22,210 nt of DNA from Deltaproteobacteria bacterium (lineage in GTDB: Bacteria; Desulfobacterota; Desulfobacteria; C00003060). Made by a program: the position numbers and the translations under genes. The stretch's first letter is position 1. Every line of letters begins with the position of its first letter. Below the pieces are notes generated by a model, which saw nothing but the letters and a program-made list of their open reading frames with translations, searched no databases and was not told the origin of the DNA. Location: contig DAOUWN010000002.1 in the NCBI GenBank assembly GCA_030667105.1, positions 1 through 22,210 on the forward strand. Direction: 5' to 3'. Positions 1 to 7,507 of this stretch are shown one piece after another.

Positions 1-555
1 AGCCGCCTCCACCTCCTCCACAGCCGCGGTCTCTTTTCCTTGCTTCAGGTAAATGGAGGCAAGTTTCTGGTGTGCTATTCCGAGTTGAGGATTTAGCTTC
101 AGCGCAGTCCTGAACGACTTGATAGCCTCTTCATATCGTTCCAGCCCAAAAGAAATCTCCCCCAGCACAAAATGCAGATAGGGGTGTTTTGATTCCATGC
201 TGAGGGCTCTGCGGCATATTTTCATCGCCTCCTGATCGCGACCTTGTTCTATGTTGAGGAGGATCAGCAAGAAATAGGCGTCAGTGAGGCCACTATCGGC
301 TCTCAGAGCCGACCGACATCTCTCCTCGGCCTCGGGAAATCTGCCCAGATTGTAGTAGGTCCATCCGAGCAAAAGATGCGCTGCAGCAAACTTAGGATTA
401 AGCTTTAGTGCCTTTTCACACTGCGCGATGGTCTGGGAATGATCTCCGTTCTCAAAGTGGGTATAGGCCAACATCAACTGGGCCTGTATTCTATGCCCAA
501 GCTGGTTGATCCTCGGCACCCATTCTGCCCATGGCTTCGATTCAGCCCTTTTCAT
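1..555 (-). CDS. TPR-repeat protein, C-terminus cut by window edge
   Basis: Reading the minus strand from an ATG at 555 gives 185 codons with no stop down to base 1, so the gene runs off the left edge. The protein is built of about 34-residue helical repeats with the TPR pattern (for example residues 56-89 with LGWTYYNLGRFPEAEERC, and 124-157 with YEEAIKSFRTALKLNP). At least four full repeats (about 22-55, 56-89, 90-123, 124-157) and part of a fifth are visible. There is no signal peptide or membrane segment in the visible part. TPR arrays are protein-protein interaction scaffolds; the partner cannot be told. The frame is open back to the stop of the upstream methyltransferase at 622-624 and holds no other ATG/GTG/TTG there, so ATG 555 is the first possible start, although no good ribosome binding site precedes it. 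It lies 66 bases after the methyltransferase on the same strand and is probably the next gene of the operon. Confidence 0.82.
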   Translation of the reverse strand, partial: MKRAESKPWAEWVPRINQLGHRIQAQLMLAYTHFENGDHSQTIAQCEKALKLNPKFAAAHLLLGWTYYNLGRFPEAEERCRSALRADSGLTDAYFLLILLNIEQGRDQEAMKICRRALSMESKHPYLHFVLGEISFGLERYEEAIKSFRTALKLNPQLGIAHQKLASIYLKQGKETAAVEEVEAA

Positions 556-621
556 ATCTAAGACTCTGCAAATGCATATGATTTTTCGGTGATCTTTCGC
601 GCCGCAATTCCAAAATAAGCC

Positions 622-1419
622 TCACCTGGAGCCCTTGCCTTTTCTCGCCGCTACGAGGAGATAGGTGCCAATGTGCGGGATGAGGCGAAATATTCTGGCC
701 GCAATCGCCTCATACGTCTTGACATCCATTTCTCTTGTAAGAAACTTCTCCTCAGCATAAGTGGCCACGCTCTTATAATGGCGCTCCCAGCAGTCCATGG
801 TGGCATCAACGATTTCAGTATGCTCGAAACCCGAACGCCGACATAATCCTTCGTATTCATCCGCACCAAGTTGGGCATTGCTTTCTGCGACCCACCATAG
901 TCTGTGCCGCTTCCCCCAATCGGTGAGCAGAATATCCGAGAGAACCAAGCGCCCACCAGGCTTCAATATGCGGTACGCCTCACTCAGGAACCTCTCTCTC
1001 GAGTTGAAGTGAACTGCTGCCTCTACACAGATGATGTTGTCAAAAGAACTGTCATCAAAATCCAGTTGAGCCGCATCCATCCGGAGGAACGTGCAACCGG
1101 GCGCCCTTTTCCGAGCGGTCTCTAATTGCTTCTCAGAGATGTTGATACCAAAGACATTCTCAGCAGGGTAGTATTTCAACAAATAGGCCGTGGTCGCCCC
1201 GTTTCCACAGGCTACATCGAGGATCGTTCCGCTCTTTTCCGGGATAAATGATAAAAGGTGCTCCATCAGGTTCTCACAAGCGCTCTTTTGATTCGGGGTA
1301 TTTTCTGCCCAGTATCCATAGTTATAGTAATCACTGTATCCGTAATACTCTCGGTTCAGCTCACGGTACATGCTTTCATCATACCAACGATTCATTCTCC
1401 CGATCATTCTCTGAGTCAC
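622..1419 (-). CDS. Class I SAM-dependent methyltransferase (small-molecule O-/C-MT type)
   Basis: A Rossmann-fold methyltransferase. Motif I is ILDVACGNGATT (about residues 66-77 from this start), followed by the FGINIS strand-2 end, a MDAAQLDF motif, FDNIICVEA at strand 4, and the post-motif LKPGGRLVLSDI. The N-terminal lead YDESMYRELN...YYNYGYW is typical of the EryG/tocopherol-MT-like group that methylates sugars, polyketides and quinones, so a tailoring role on the PKS product is likely; the methylated atom is unknown. It is a paralogue of the methyltransferase domain encoded at about 5161-5830. Start choice: the frame opens with GTG at 1518, but that start has no ribosome binding site. 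GTG 1419 has AGAGAGG about 5 bases upstream and sits just before the conserved region. ATG 1407 and ATG 1395 are alternatives. The stop is TGA at 622-624. Confidence 0.88.
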   Translation of the reverse strand: MTQRMIGRMNRWYDESMYRELNREYYGYSDYYNYGYWAENTPNQKSACENLMEHLLSFIPEKSGTILDVACGNGATTAYLLKYYPAENVFGINISEKQLETARKRAPGCTFLRMDAAQLDFDDSSFDNIICVEAAVHFNSRERFLSEAYRILKPGGRLVLSDILLTDWGKRHRLWWVAESNAQLGADEYEGLCRRSGFEHTEIVDATMDCWERHYKSVATYAEEKFLTREMDVKTYEAIAARIFRLIPHIGTYLLVAARKGKGSR

Positions 1420-1530
1420 TGAAGCCTCTCTTTCACAAGCTATGGCTTTTTTTTCATCTCTTTTTGGTTGACACCAGGTCTTCCTCTGAACATCCGTTTC
1501 TCCGAGGGATGAAAACACCCGAACAACTCA

Positions 1531-2550
1531 CTACGGCAAGGCGTGCTTTTGGAAGAACTCCCACATTAGATCCGAGGCGGAGATATCCATGTTCATCTGG
1601 CCCAAGACGCCTTTCTTCAAGAAGCCGAATTGACCTCCAGGCCAGGTATGCCCACCGCCAACTAACTTCCATAGCACCACCTCTGCCCCATCCTTCCCCG
1701 GGCCATAGTATTCTCCAATCGCGGTGCCCCTCTTGATGATCTTCGGCTTTTCCTGATCAAGTTTGTCGAACCTAAGCCAAAAGCGCAAGGTTTCGTCCAC
1801 GGATGTAAAAAACTGGCCCGGCAAAGATCTTGGCCCTTTCCCCCCAGCAAAGGGGGCAAACGCATCCTTGGTCCCATGAAAATGCATGACCGAGACCGGC
1901 CGTTTTGGATTACATTTCGGCATCTGCATTGGTCCGGAGACTGGCGCAATGGCGGCAATCCGCTCGGAGAGCTCACAGGCCAACCTGTAGCACATCATCG
2001 CTCCATTGGATATACCTGTGGCGTAAACCCTCTTGCGGTCCACACAGAGCACCTTGCCCAGGTCATCAAGAAGAGCGACGGTGTAAGCCACATCATCAAT
2101 CTTGTTCTCCTGAGCCCACCCGCAACATGTCCCCGCATTCCATGTGTATCCCTTGTGGAGTTTCAATGCCCGATTCGTACCCTGGGGATAAACGACTATG
2201 AAGCCACCTCGATCAGAGGTCCGATTCATCATTGAGGCATGCCGTTGGGTCTTCGGCTTTCCACCGCCACCATGGAAATTGAGTACGACCGGGGTCAGGC
2301 GGCTTTTGTCATAGGAAGGGGGCACGTGAAATGCGTAACATCGCTTCATGTCGCCCACAACGATCTTCCGTTCATAATCGCCGGGACCCAGGCCTTGAGG
2401 AGGTCGTTGCTCGGTTGAAACCTCAGACTGAATGCCACAAGCCGCTAACGGGGTGAGAACGATCAACAGGACAGCCAGAGTGAATAGACTCTTAAAACCT
2501 CCCATGTCCTCAAATAGTACTCTGCAGACAAACCTCTTTCTCGAAATCAT
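1531..2550 (-). CDS. PHB-depolymerase / feruloyl-esterase-like lipoprotein
   Basis: An alpha/beta-hydrolase of the LpqC/poly(3-hydroxybutyrate) depolymerase family (COG3509-like), about 339 residues from ATG 2550. Visible elements are the oxyanion region NFHGGGG, nucleophile Ser181 in GISNG, Asp229 in GTKDAF and His301 in GGGHTWPGG, so the triad is complete. The N-terminus carries a hydrophobic stretch ending in the lipobox LAAC (Cys38), which predicts lipid anchoring at the cell envelope. Start choice: ATG 2550 is preceded by AAAAGGAAAAA, a good ribosome binding site, and leaves a 37-base gap to the upstream stop; the longest frame (from 2649) would overlap the upstream gene by 62 bases. ATG 2505 would give a more classical short signal peptide. 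Family members cleave polyester or aromatic ester bonds; a role in deacylating or exporting the cluster product is only inferred from position. Confidence 0.85.
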   Translation of the reverse strand: MISRKRFVCRVLFEDMGGFKSLFTLAVLLIVLTPLAACGIQSEVSTEQRPPQGLGPGDYERKIVVGDMKRCYAFHVPPSYDKSRLTPVVLNFHGGGGKPKTQRHASMMNRTSDRGGFIVVYPQGTNRALKLHKGYTWNAGTCCGWAQENKIDDVAYTVALLDDLGKVLCVDRKRVYATGISNGAMMCYRLACELSERIAAIAPVSGPMQMPKCNPKRPVSVMHFHGTKDAFAPFAGGKGPRSLPGQFFTSVDETLRFWLRFDKLDQEKPKIIKRGTAIGEYYGPGKDGAEVVLWKLVGGGHTWPGGQFGFLKKGVLGQMNMDISASDLMWEFFQKHALP

Positions 2551-2587
2551 TTTTTCCTTTTCCCTCGCTTTTTGAGTGGAATCCATC

Positions 2588-3382
2588 CTATGAGGTTTTA
2601 CCTGAAACGCGTTTCCTGCGACGGCGGCCTCGAAAGGGCCGGATAACAAGGTTATTGAGCACCGTATCCTCAGGTAATCCTGCGAGGTAGGTGATCACGT
2701 TCGCCACCCGCTCCGGCGAAAGCGAATCCTCCGGCGCGCGGACCGGGGCGTTCTGCTCCCAAATGGGCGTGTCCACAGCATCAGGAAGAACGACATGTAC
2801 CCGAATCCCGTATTGCCGAACCTCCTCGGCCAAGGCCTCGGAAAGGCCGATCATACCGAACTTGGAGGCACAGTATACCGAGTCGAAGGCCCGACCTTTA
2901 AGACCAGACGTCGATGAGATGTTGATAATCTGGCCGCTCCTCTGTTTCATCATAGCAGGGACCACCGCACGGTTGCACAGAAAGGTCCCCTTGAGATTCG
3001 TGTCGATCACGGCGTCCCACTCGTCCAGGGAGACCTGATGGAGAAGTCTTGGCCCGCTACCCTTGATCCGCAGGATCCCGGCGCAGTGCACAAGAACGTC
3101 GATACGGCCAAAATGTTCCACCACTTGGCGGACCATTTCTACCATGTCTTGTTCAAGCCGCACATCTGCGACAACGCCAAGAGCTTCGTTGTTCGACAGT
3201 TCACTCCTCAGCGCTGCCACCGCCTCATCCACGCTCGCTTGATTTATGTCTACCACAACCGTTCTGGCACCCCTTGGGACCATCTCGTGACAGGTGGCCC
3301 TGCCAATCCCGCTGGCCCCACCGGTGATGATGACCACCTGACCGTCAAGGTTACCGCTAACTCCTATTTGCTTTTCAGCCAT
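2588..3382 (-). CDS. Short-chain dehydrogenase/reductase, likely NAD(H)-type
   Basis: A classical SDR of 264 residues. It shows the cofactor motif TGGASGIG (20-27), an acidic residue at the end of strand 2 (Asp45 in VVVDI), Asn129 in DTNLKG, Ser157 in ISSTSG, and Tyr170/Lys174 in YCASK, so the catalytic tetrad is complete. The Asp after strand 2 usually selects NAD(H) over NADP(H). The C-terminus ends in a very basic run (RGRRRRKR) that its paralogue lacks. It is a tandem paralogue of the SDR at 3474-4253; the two share a long conserved block from the active-site Tyr onward. The ATG at 3382 has a strong AAGGAGGAG upstream but at a long spacing of about 13 bases. The substrate is unknown; oxidation or reduction of a hydroxyl/keto group on the polyketide is the natural guess from context. 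Confidence 0.93.
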   Translation of the reverse strand: MAEKQIGVSGNLDGQVVIITGGASGIGRATCHEMVPRGARTVVVDINQASVDEAVAALRSELSNNEALGVVADVRLEQDMVEMVRQVVEHFGRIDVLVHCAGILRIKGSGPRLLHQVSLDEWDAVIDTNLKGTFLCNRAVVPAMMKQRSGQIINISSTSGLKGRAFDSVYCASKFGMIGLSEALAEEVRQYGIRVHVVLPDAVDTPIWEQNAPVRAPEDSLSPERVANVITYLAGLPEDTVLNNLVIRPFRGRRRRKRVSGKTS

Positions 3383-3473
3383 TTTGTCGCTTCCACTCCT
3401 CCTTCTTGTGATATTCGCAAGGCCTCCTTATTTTCAAAGCTCTCGCCCAGACCCTATTGCCACTGGTGTGGTG

Positions 3474-4253
3474 TCAGGCATTGGACGCCTGAGCCAACCC
3501 ACTCCGGGTATGTCTCTTCAGTGGCTCGACTATAGGGGTTTCGAGCAACGCATCCTCAGGGAAAGTGACCATGTGAACAATGATGTCAGCCACACGGTCG
3601 GGCTTGAGTATGTCTTTCGGCGGGGGAAGAGGGTTCTGACCCCACATTCCCGTTTCGATAGCTCCAGGTAATAACACCTGAACCCTGATCCCATACTGGC
3701 AGAGCTCCTCTGCAAGCGCCTCGGAGAGGCCGATAACCCCGAACTTGGAGGCGCAATAGGCCGAGTCGAAGGCCAGCCCCTTGCGACCGGACGTCGAAGA
3801 GAGGTTGATAATATCCCCGGAACGCTGCTGGATCATAATGGGGATTACAGCCCTATTGGACAGAAAAACCCCTTTTAAGTTCGTATCGATGACCTCATCC
3901 CATTCCTCCACCGACATCTGCTGCACGGTTCGCAGAAACCCACCTTTGGCCCGCAGTAAGCCCGCCGCCGCAACCAGGATATCGATTCGGCCGAAATGAT
4001 CCAGCGTCCGCCTGGCCATTTGCTCCATGTGGGACATCCGTCTTACATCCAGGGGCAGTCCCAGAATCTCAGAATTACCCGATTTCTGCCCTATTTCCGC
4101 CTGTGCTTCGTCCAGACGCGCATTGTTTCGGCCAACCACTACAACACGGACTCCATGGCGAGCCAGGGCGACAGCCGTGCTCAAGCCAATCCCTATGCTG
4201 CCCCCCGTGACAATGGCAACCTTTCCCTCAAGTGTTCCGTCTTGGTCGTTCAT
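3474..4253 (-). CDS. Short-chain dehydrogenase/reductase, likely NADP(H)-type
   Basis: A classical SDR of 259 residues with TGGSIGIG (16-23), Asn125 in DTNLKG, Ser153 in LSSTSG, and Tyr166/Lys170 in YCASK, all intact. The strand-2 end reads VVVVGRNN: no acidic residue, and Arg42 follows, which in SDRs usually means NADP(H). The usual NNAG motif reads AAAG. It lies 30 bases after the methyltransferase gene and 91 bases before its paralogue. That 91-base gap holds two purine-rich Shine-Dalgarno-like stretches (AAGGAGG and AAGGAGGAG) and no other gene. The pair probably arose by local duplication, and its different cofactor signatures suggest opposite redox directions or different positions on the product. 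The ribosome binding site before ATG 4253 is weak. Confidence 0.93.
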   Translation of the reverse strand: MNDQDGTLEGKVAIVTGGSIGIGLSTAVALARHGVRVVVVGRNNARLDEAQAEIGQKSGNSEILGLPLDVRRMSHMEQMARRTLDHFGRIDILVAAAGLLRAKGGFLRTVQQMSVEEWDEVIDTNLKGVFLSNRAVIPIMIQQRSGDIINLSSTSGRKGLAFDSAYCASKFGVIGLSEALAEELCQYGIRVQVLLPGAIETGMWGQNPLPPPKDILKPDRVADIIVHMVTFPEDALLETPIVEPLKRHTRSGLAQASNA

Positions 4254-4283
4254 TTCGTTTCTCGGGCCAAATTCAGTAAGCGC

Positions 4284-5147
4284 TCACTTCTTCACCGCCA
4301 CAACCTCGAGCCAATATCTCGGCACTGTCTGCATGTTCACTGCAGCCAGTGCTGGTCCGGCTGTAGCTTGCAAAGCCTTGCTTGCTTCTTCCACAGGATA
4401 TCCGCTAAGAATGATCTTAGCGAAGCCTCCGTACGCACCAATCATTTCAAAGTTTGACTGAGTCATAAATACCGTTCGCTCGTTGACGCTTTGGATTTGG
4501 AATCCGTGGTTTCGGAGCGTCTCGGTCCACTCTCGAGGTGAAGGCCATTGTTTGGAAAATGCACCAGGAACGGTACCGCGCTTTCGTGGAATACCCTCAA
4601 GGCCCTGTTTACGCAGTTCTAAATCCTTGCGGAGAATATAGGAAACAGCCTGTTTCATCCATTCATGATGAAACTTCTCAGTACCCCTTGGCATCGTCCC
4701 GGCATAAAATGAACTGTTGAAAGCAAATATGCCACCTGGCCGAAGAACTCTATAGACTTCTCCAACCAACCTCCCCGTATCAGGCAGAAGATGGATGGAA
4801 TTGCCCATGATGACTGTGTCCACGCTGTAATCTTTAGAAGGCAGGCAATCTGCTGTACCCTCAACCAGTGTGATTATTTCCCCATTAGCCCCTTGAACAA
4901 CTCCGGGTTTGCTGAAGTGGCGCTTGGCAAGCATCAGCGACTCACGTGACAGATCCAATCCGATAACCACCACATCCGTTTTTTTTTCAAGGATTAAATC
5001 CGTTATGACACCAATGCCGCATGCCAGGTCTAAAACCCGCCTTGATGATATCAAATCGATATCCTGTATGAAGGCGCGGTTAGCCTCAATATATTCCGGC
5101 TCTTCAGAGAAAGGCTCATAGGTCATATTTACTTTGTACTTGCTCAT
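4284..5147 (-). CDS. Class I SAM-dependent methyltransferase (UbiE-like fold)
   Basis: A methyltransferase of about 287 residues. It has motif I VLDLACGIG (38-46), an acidic strand-2 end in VIGLDLS (Asp65, ribose-binding), a VEGTADCLP motif, the strand-4 region VDTVIMGNSIHLL, and VLRPGGIFAF after it. The C-terminal part (FSKQWPSPREWTETLRNHGFQ onward) is less conserved and likely forms the substrate cap. It is not a close paralogue of the two other methyltransferases in the window, which share the GATT motif I. Start choice: ATG 5147 leaves 13 bases after the upstream stop and has GGGA about 8 bases ahead. ATG 5186 would overlap the upstream frame by 26 bases and has GAGG directly abutting it. 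Substrate unknown; polyketide tailoring is inferred from the operon. Confidence 0.88.
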   Translation of the reverse strand: MSKYKVNMTYEPFSEEPEYIEANRAFIQDIDLISSRRVLDLACGIGVITDLILEKKTDVVVIGLDLSRESLMLAKRHFSKPGVVQGANGEIITLVEGTADCLPSKDYSVDTVIMGNSIHLLPDTGRLVGEVYRVLRPGGIFAFNSSFYAGTMPRGTEKFHHEWMKQAVSYILRKDLELRKQGLEGIPRKRGTVPGAFSKQWPSPREWTETLRNHGFQIQSVNERTVFMTQSNFEMIGAYGGFAKIILSGYPVEEASKALQATAGPALAAVNMQTVPRYWLEVVAVKK

Positions 5148-5160
5148 GTCATTGTTCCCG

Positions 5161-5664
5161 TCATTTCCGATTTTCTGCTGCTCCATCCTCTTTTGATGCC
5201 GAGCAAATGATATAGTAATTCACCGGCAAATTGCCGTTGGGCAAGTATGCCAAGAGTTGAGGGTAATAATCTTGGTTCAATCCCTTTGAAAGCAGCTTTA
5301 GCTGAAGTTGTCTACTGGCGTTGCTCTGAAATCGCTTCCAACAAGACTGTGTGGTATCATGGATCTGTACCTGCTGGAACCCAGTGCGGACAAGGAGTTC
5401 CTTAAATTCCTTTGGGCTATTCCCGATATTCCTCGCTACGGGGCTCTTCTTTTTGCGAGGCGCGCTCAGATCGAGGATAATATCGGAAAACAGGAGTCTT
5501 CCTCCGGGCTTAAGCACTCGATAGATCTCTCTAAACAACTTACTTGGATTTCCAAATAGTTTCAGCCCTTCCACACTGATCACACAGTCAAAAAATCCCG
5601 CTTGAATTTCAGCCTGGGGCCTTTCATCCTTCGGCAAGTTGATTCGGGAACCTTCTTCCGGCAT
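5161..5664 (-). pseudogene. C-terminal half of a frame-broken methyltransferase domain
   Basis: This frame continues the methyltransferase domain that begins in the upstream propeller gene. It carries FFDCVISVEG (strand 4), RVLKPGGRLLFSDI and a C-terminal part ending in SCW...NYYIICSASK, each aligning with the intact methyltransferase at 622-1419. It lacks motif I, so it cannot be a working methyltransferase on its own. The first ATG of the frame (5664) has no ribosome binding site, so a separate protein is unlikely. Joined to the upstream frame with one extra base, or by a -1 ribosomal slip, it gives an ungapped 33-residue alignment to the paralogue across the junction. It is best read as the 3' end of the gene at 5580-7505, separated by a single-base deletion, a sequencing or assembly error, or a programmed frameshift. 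Confidence 0.8.
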
Positions 5665-7505
5665 GAGTTCAGCTCGTCCTTTTTCTTCACGACCCCCGTG
5701 AGTGAAACTTCCGGAAGATGCTTCAAGATCGCTTTTGTGGTTGCGCCTCTGCCACAGCCGATTTCCAGAATACGCTTCTGCCCGCTGGCAATGAAGGAGA
5801 GAATTTCCTCTACCAGATCCTCACATGCCTGAACCGGGCTCTTTGTCCTATATCGCCACAAGCCGCAGTGCCTGAAGCCGCTCCCTTCGTAGAAGTCATC
5901 GATCAGTTTCTCACAAACTTGGTCAGGGTCCTCAGTCTTCATCCCCAACCTTGGGGTTGGCCATATCGGCGGTCCAATGCGTCCCTCTCCCTGGACTTTA
6001 TCCCATTCCCTTGAACCCAACCAGATCTCCAGCCCCCCACGAAAGTTGGGAACATACTTCCAGACTCCAAGCCTTTGGACTGCCACGGTCGGTGCAAAAG
6101 GATTGGCCGCGCCTATGAAAAGGCCAAACGGACTGGAAGCCATGGTTCGTACACCATAATTATAGGAATTCCCGAACCCGTTGCGGCTCACAGGGAACCA
6201 TCTCACGCCGTCCCAGCTACGCCAGAGGTCAAAGCCAGCCCAGGTTTCCAAAATTTCTTCTATGCCGTACTGCTCTACAGCCTGCCTTATGCGTCTCGGC
6301 CAATTGTCGAGGCGGATATAAGGCAACCACGATGTTATATCATAGGTACCCAAGTAGAGGCATCCCTCGTGCTCACACAGGCTCCAGAAATATCCCACAG
6401 TAGGGCTATTAAATCCGGCCCCAAGTCCACTCAGCGGAACCTTTAATCCCTCAGGCGTGATTCTGGGCTCGCCAATAATCAGTTCCCAAAAGTCATCAGG
6501 GTCCAGGCGAAAGAGTTCGGGGGAGGCTGGTCCAACATTCTTTTCCCGATCATATCCGCCTATAATCCCCGATCCTACATAGAGTCTCCCCTTAAACTGA
6601 GTCATGGACACCACGCCCTGGTTCTCTTTTCCACGAAAACCACCATGTGAGAACACCTTTTTCCATTTGTAAGGGGGAAAACCTTCTGCATCTGTCTTCC
6701 AGATCTGGAAGCCTTCTTCGTTATTTCCAGTTCCAGCATAGAGGTACCCGTTGTAAACCGTCATACAAAATACACCCAGATTGGTTCTATCCCCGAAAAA
6801 GGGCTCACATGCAAGCTCCCAATCTGAGTTTGATATGTCCCTATTGACCAACACCACCAGTCTGTCAGGGACATTGCCTGAAATTCGATCTTTGGTGGTC
6901 CCAGTTGGGGCAATGAACAGCTTTCCTTTGAAGGATACGATGGAACGAATTGTGGTAACCGTTGGATCGCCCAACCCAGGTTCGAAAATCTGCTCAAATC
7001 TCCGGCCATCGAATGAGCGCAATAGCACCGGTCCCGGTCCCAACCTGGATGCCCAAGTGGGAAAACAAAGAGCCGGGGATGGGTCATTGGGTCCCCGATG
7101 AATCGTCATCCCACGGAAACCGATGGCCAGAGGCACCTCAAAACCTTCACTTCCCATAATCATGGGAGAGAGGAAGACGTTTTCCCATCTTCTGGAACGG
7201 GGGTCATATCGCCAGATTTGAGCCCTGAGATCAAGGTCGTATGGTCTTTCAGGATGTTCCACAGGCCAGATATGGAAATTCTTAACGCGTTCACCCGTAG
7301 CAAACCAAAGAATGTGGAGGTTGGCCCTAGTCGTTCCAACATAGAGCTTGTCCTTGAACCACGCCATGCAATGAGGATAAGCGTTCAGAGGGTCTCCAAA
7401 ACCGTTCGAAGAGATCTTCCTAAAATTCCTAGCCATTAATCCCGGGGGATGTTCGGGAATCTGGCCTGTCTCAGCCCAATTGGATTCTGTGATCTTGGAC
7501 CACAT
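5580..7505 (-). CDS. Beta-propeller protein fused to N-terminal half of a methyltransferase domain
   Basis: 641 residues in this frame. Residues about 25-520 form a beta-propeller with repeated blade cores: KDKLYVGTTR, KGKLFIAPTG, NGYLYAGTGN, KGRLYVGSG, EGCLYLGTYD and FGLFIGAANPF. The phrase NGFG(D/N)..N occurs at both ends, as expected if the ring is closed by its two termini. A methyltransferase domain starts near residue 540, with RILEIGCGRGATT at about 576-590. The frame stops at 5580 partway through that domain, and the rest lies in the -1 frame (5161-5664). The strand-2 end reads GVVKKK instead of the paralogue's GINIS, so SAM binding may be weakened. No signal peptide is visible. Start choice: the long frame opens at 7574, overlapping the upstream gene by 70 bases; ATG 7505 overlaps the upstream stop as TGATG and fits translational coupling. 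Propeller ligand and methylation substrate are unknown. Confidence 0.82.
   Translation of the reverse strand: MWSKITESNWAETGQIPEHPPGLMARNFRKISSNGFGDPLNAYPHCMAWFKDKLYVGTTRANLHILWFATGERVKNFHIWPVEHPERPYDLDLRAQIWRYDPRSRRWENVFLSPMIMGSEGFEVPLAIGFRGMTIHRGPNDPSPALCFPTWASRLGPGPVLLRSFDGRRFEQIFEPGLGDPTVTTIRSIVSFKGKLFIAPTGTTKDRISGNVPDRLVVLVNRDISNSDWELACEPFFGDRTNLGVFCMTVYNGYLYAGTGNNEEGFQIWKTDAEGFPPYKWKKVFSHGGFRGKENQGVVSMTQFKGRLYVGSGIIGGYDREKNVGPASPELFRLDPDDFWELIIGEPRITPEGLKVPLSGLGAGFNSPTVGYFWSLCEHEGCLYLGTYDITSWLPYIRLDNWPRRIRQAVEQYGIEEILETWAGFDLWRSWDGVRWFPVSRNGFGNSYNYGVRTMASSPFGLFIGAANPFAPTVAVQRLGVWKYVPNFRGGLEIWLGSREWDKVQGEGRIGPPIWPTPRLGMKTEDPDQVCEKLIDDFYEGSGFRHCGLWRYRTKSPVQACEDLVEEILSFIASGQKRILEIGCGRGATTKAILKHLPEVSLTGVVKKKDELNSCRKKVPESTCRRMKGPRLKFKRDFLTV
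5589..5630 (-). other. Frameshift interval in the propeller-methyltransferase gene
   Basis: The 5' frame matches the paralogous methyltransferase up to CRKKVPESTCRR (near 5630). The 3' frame matches from FFDCVISVEG (5595 onward). The change of frame therefore lies between. Candidate sites are the six-T run on the sense strand (5590-5595), a CCCC run (5616-5619) and a GG (5628-5629). At the T run the zero frame reads GAT TTT TTG, which contains the -1 slippery heptamer T TTT TTG (5595-5589); the zero-frame stop TGA follows two codons after the TTG. The residues encoded by the -1 frame before the T run (DERPQAEIQAG) look more like a normal methyltransferase than the basic zero-frame residues (KGPRLKFKRD), which favours a plain indel further upstream. 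Confidence 0.75.
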
Positions 7506-7507
7506 CA
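7503..7507 (-). promoter_or_regulatory. TGATG stop/start overlap (translational coupling)
   Basis: The stop TGA of the hydrolase-PilZ gene (7507-7505) shares its A with the ATG of the propeller-methyltransferase gene (7505-7503). A G-rich stretch (GGGGAA) lies about 11 bases upstream. This arrangement commonly couples translation of two genes and was used to choose the downstream start over the longer frame beginning at 7574. Confidence 0.6.

Noticed and set aside
1248..1736. Plus-strand open frame across the methyltransferase/esterase junction
   Set aside because: Low-complexity, Ser/Pro/His-rich translation antisense to two well supported genes; a shadow frame.
5161..5664. Independent small methyltransferase gene
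   Set aside because: It lacks the SAM-binding motif I, has no ribosome binding site, and continues the domain begun in the upstream frame.
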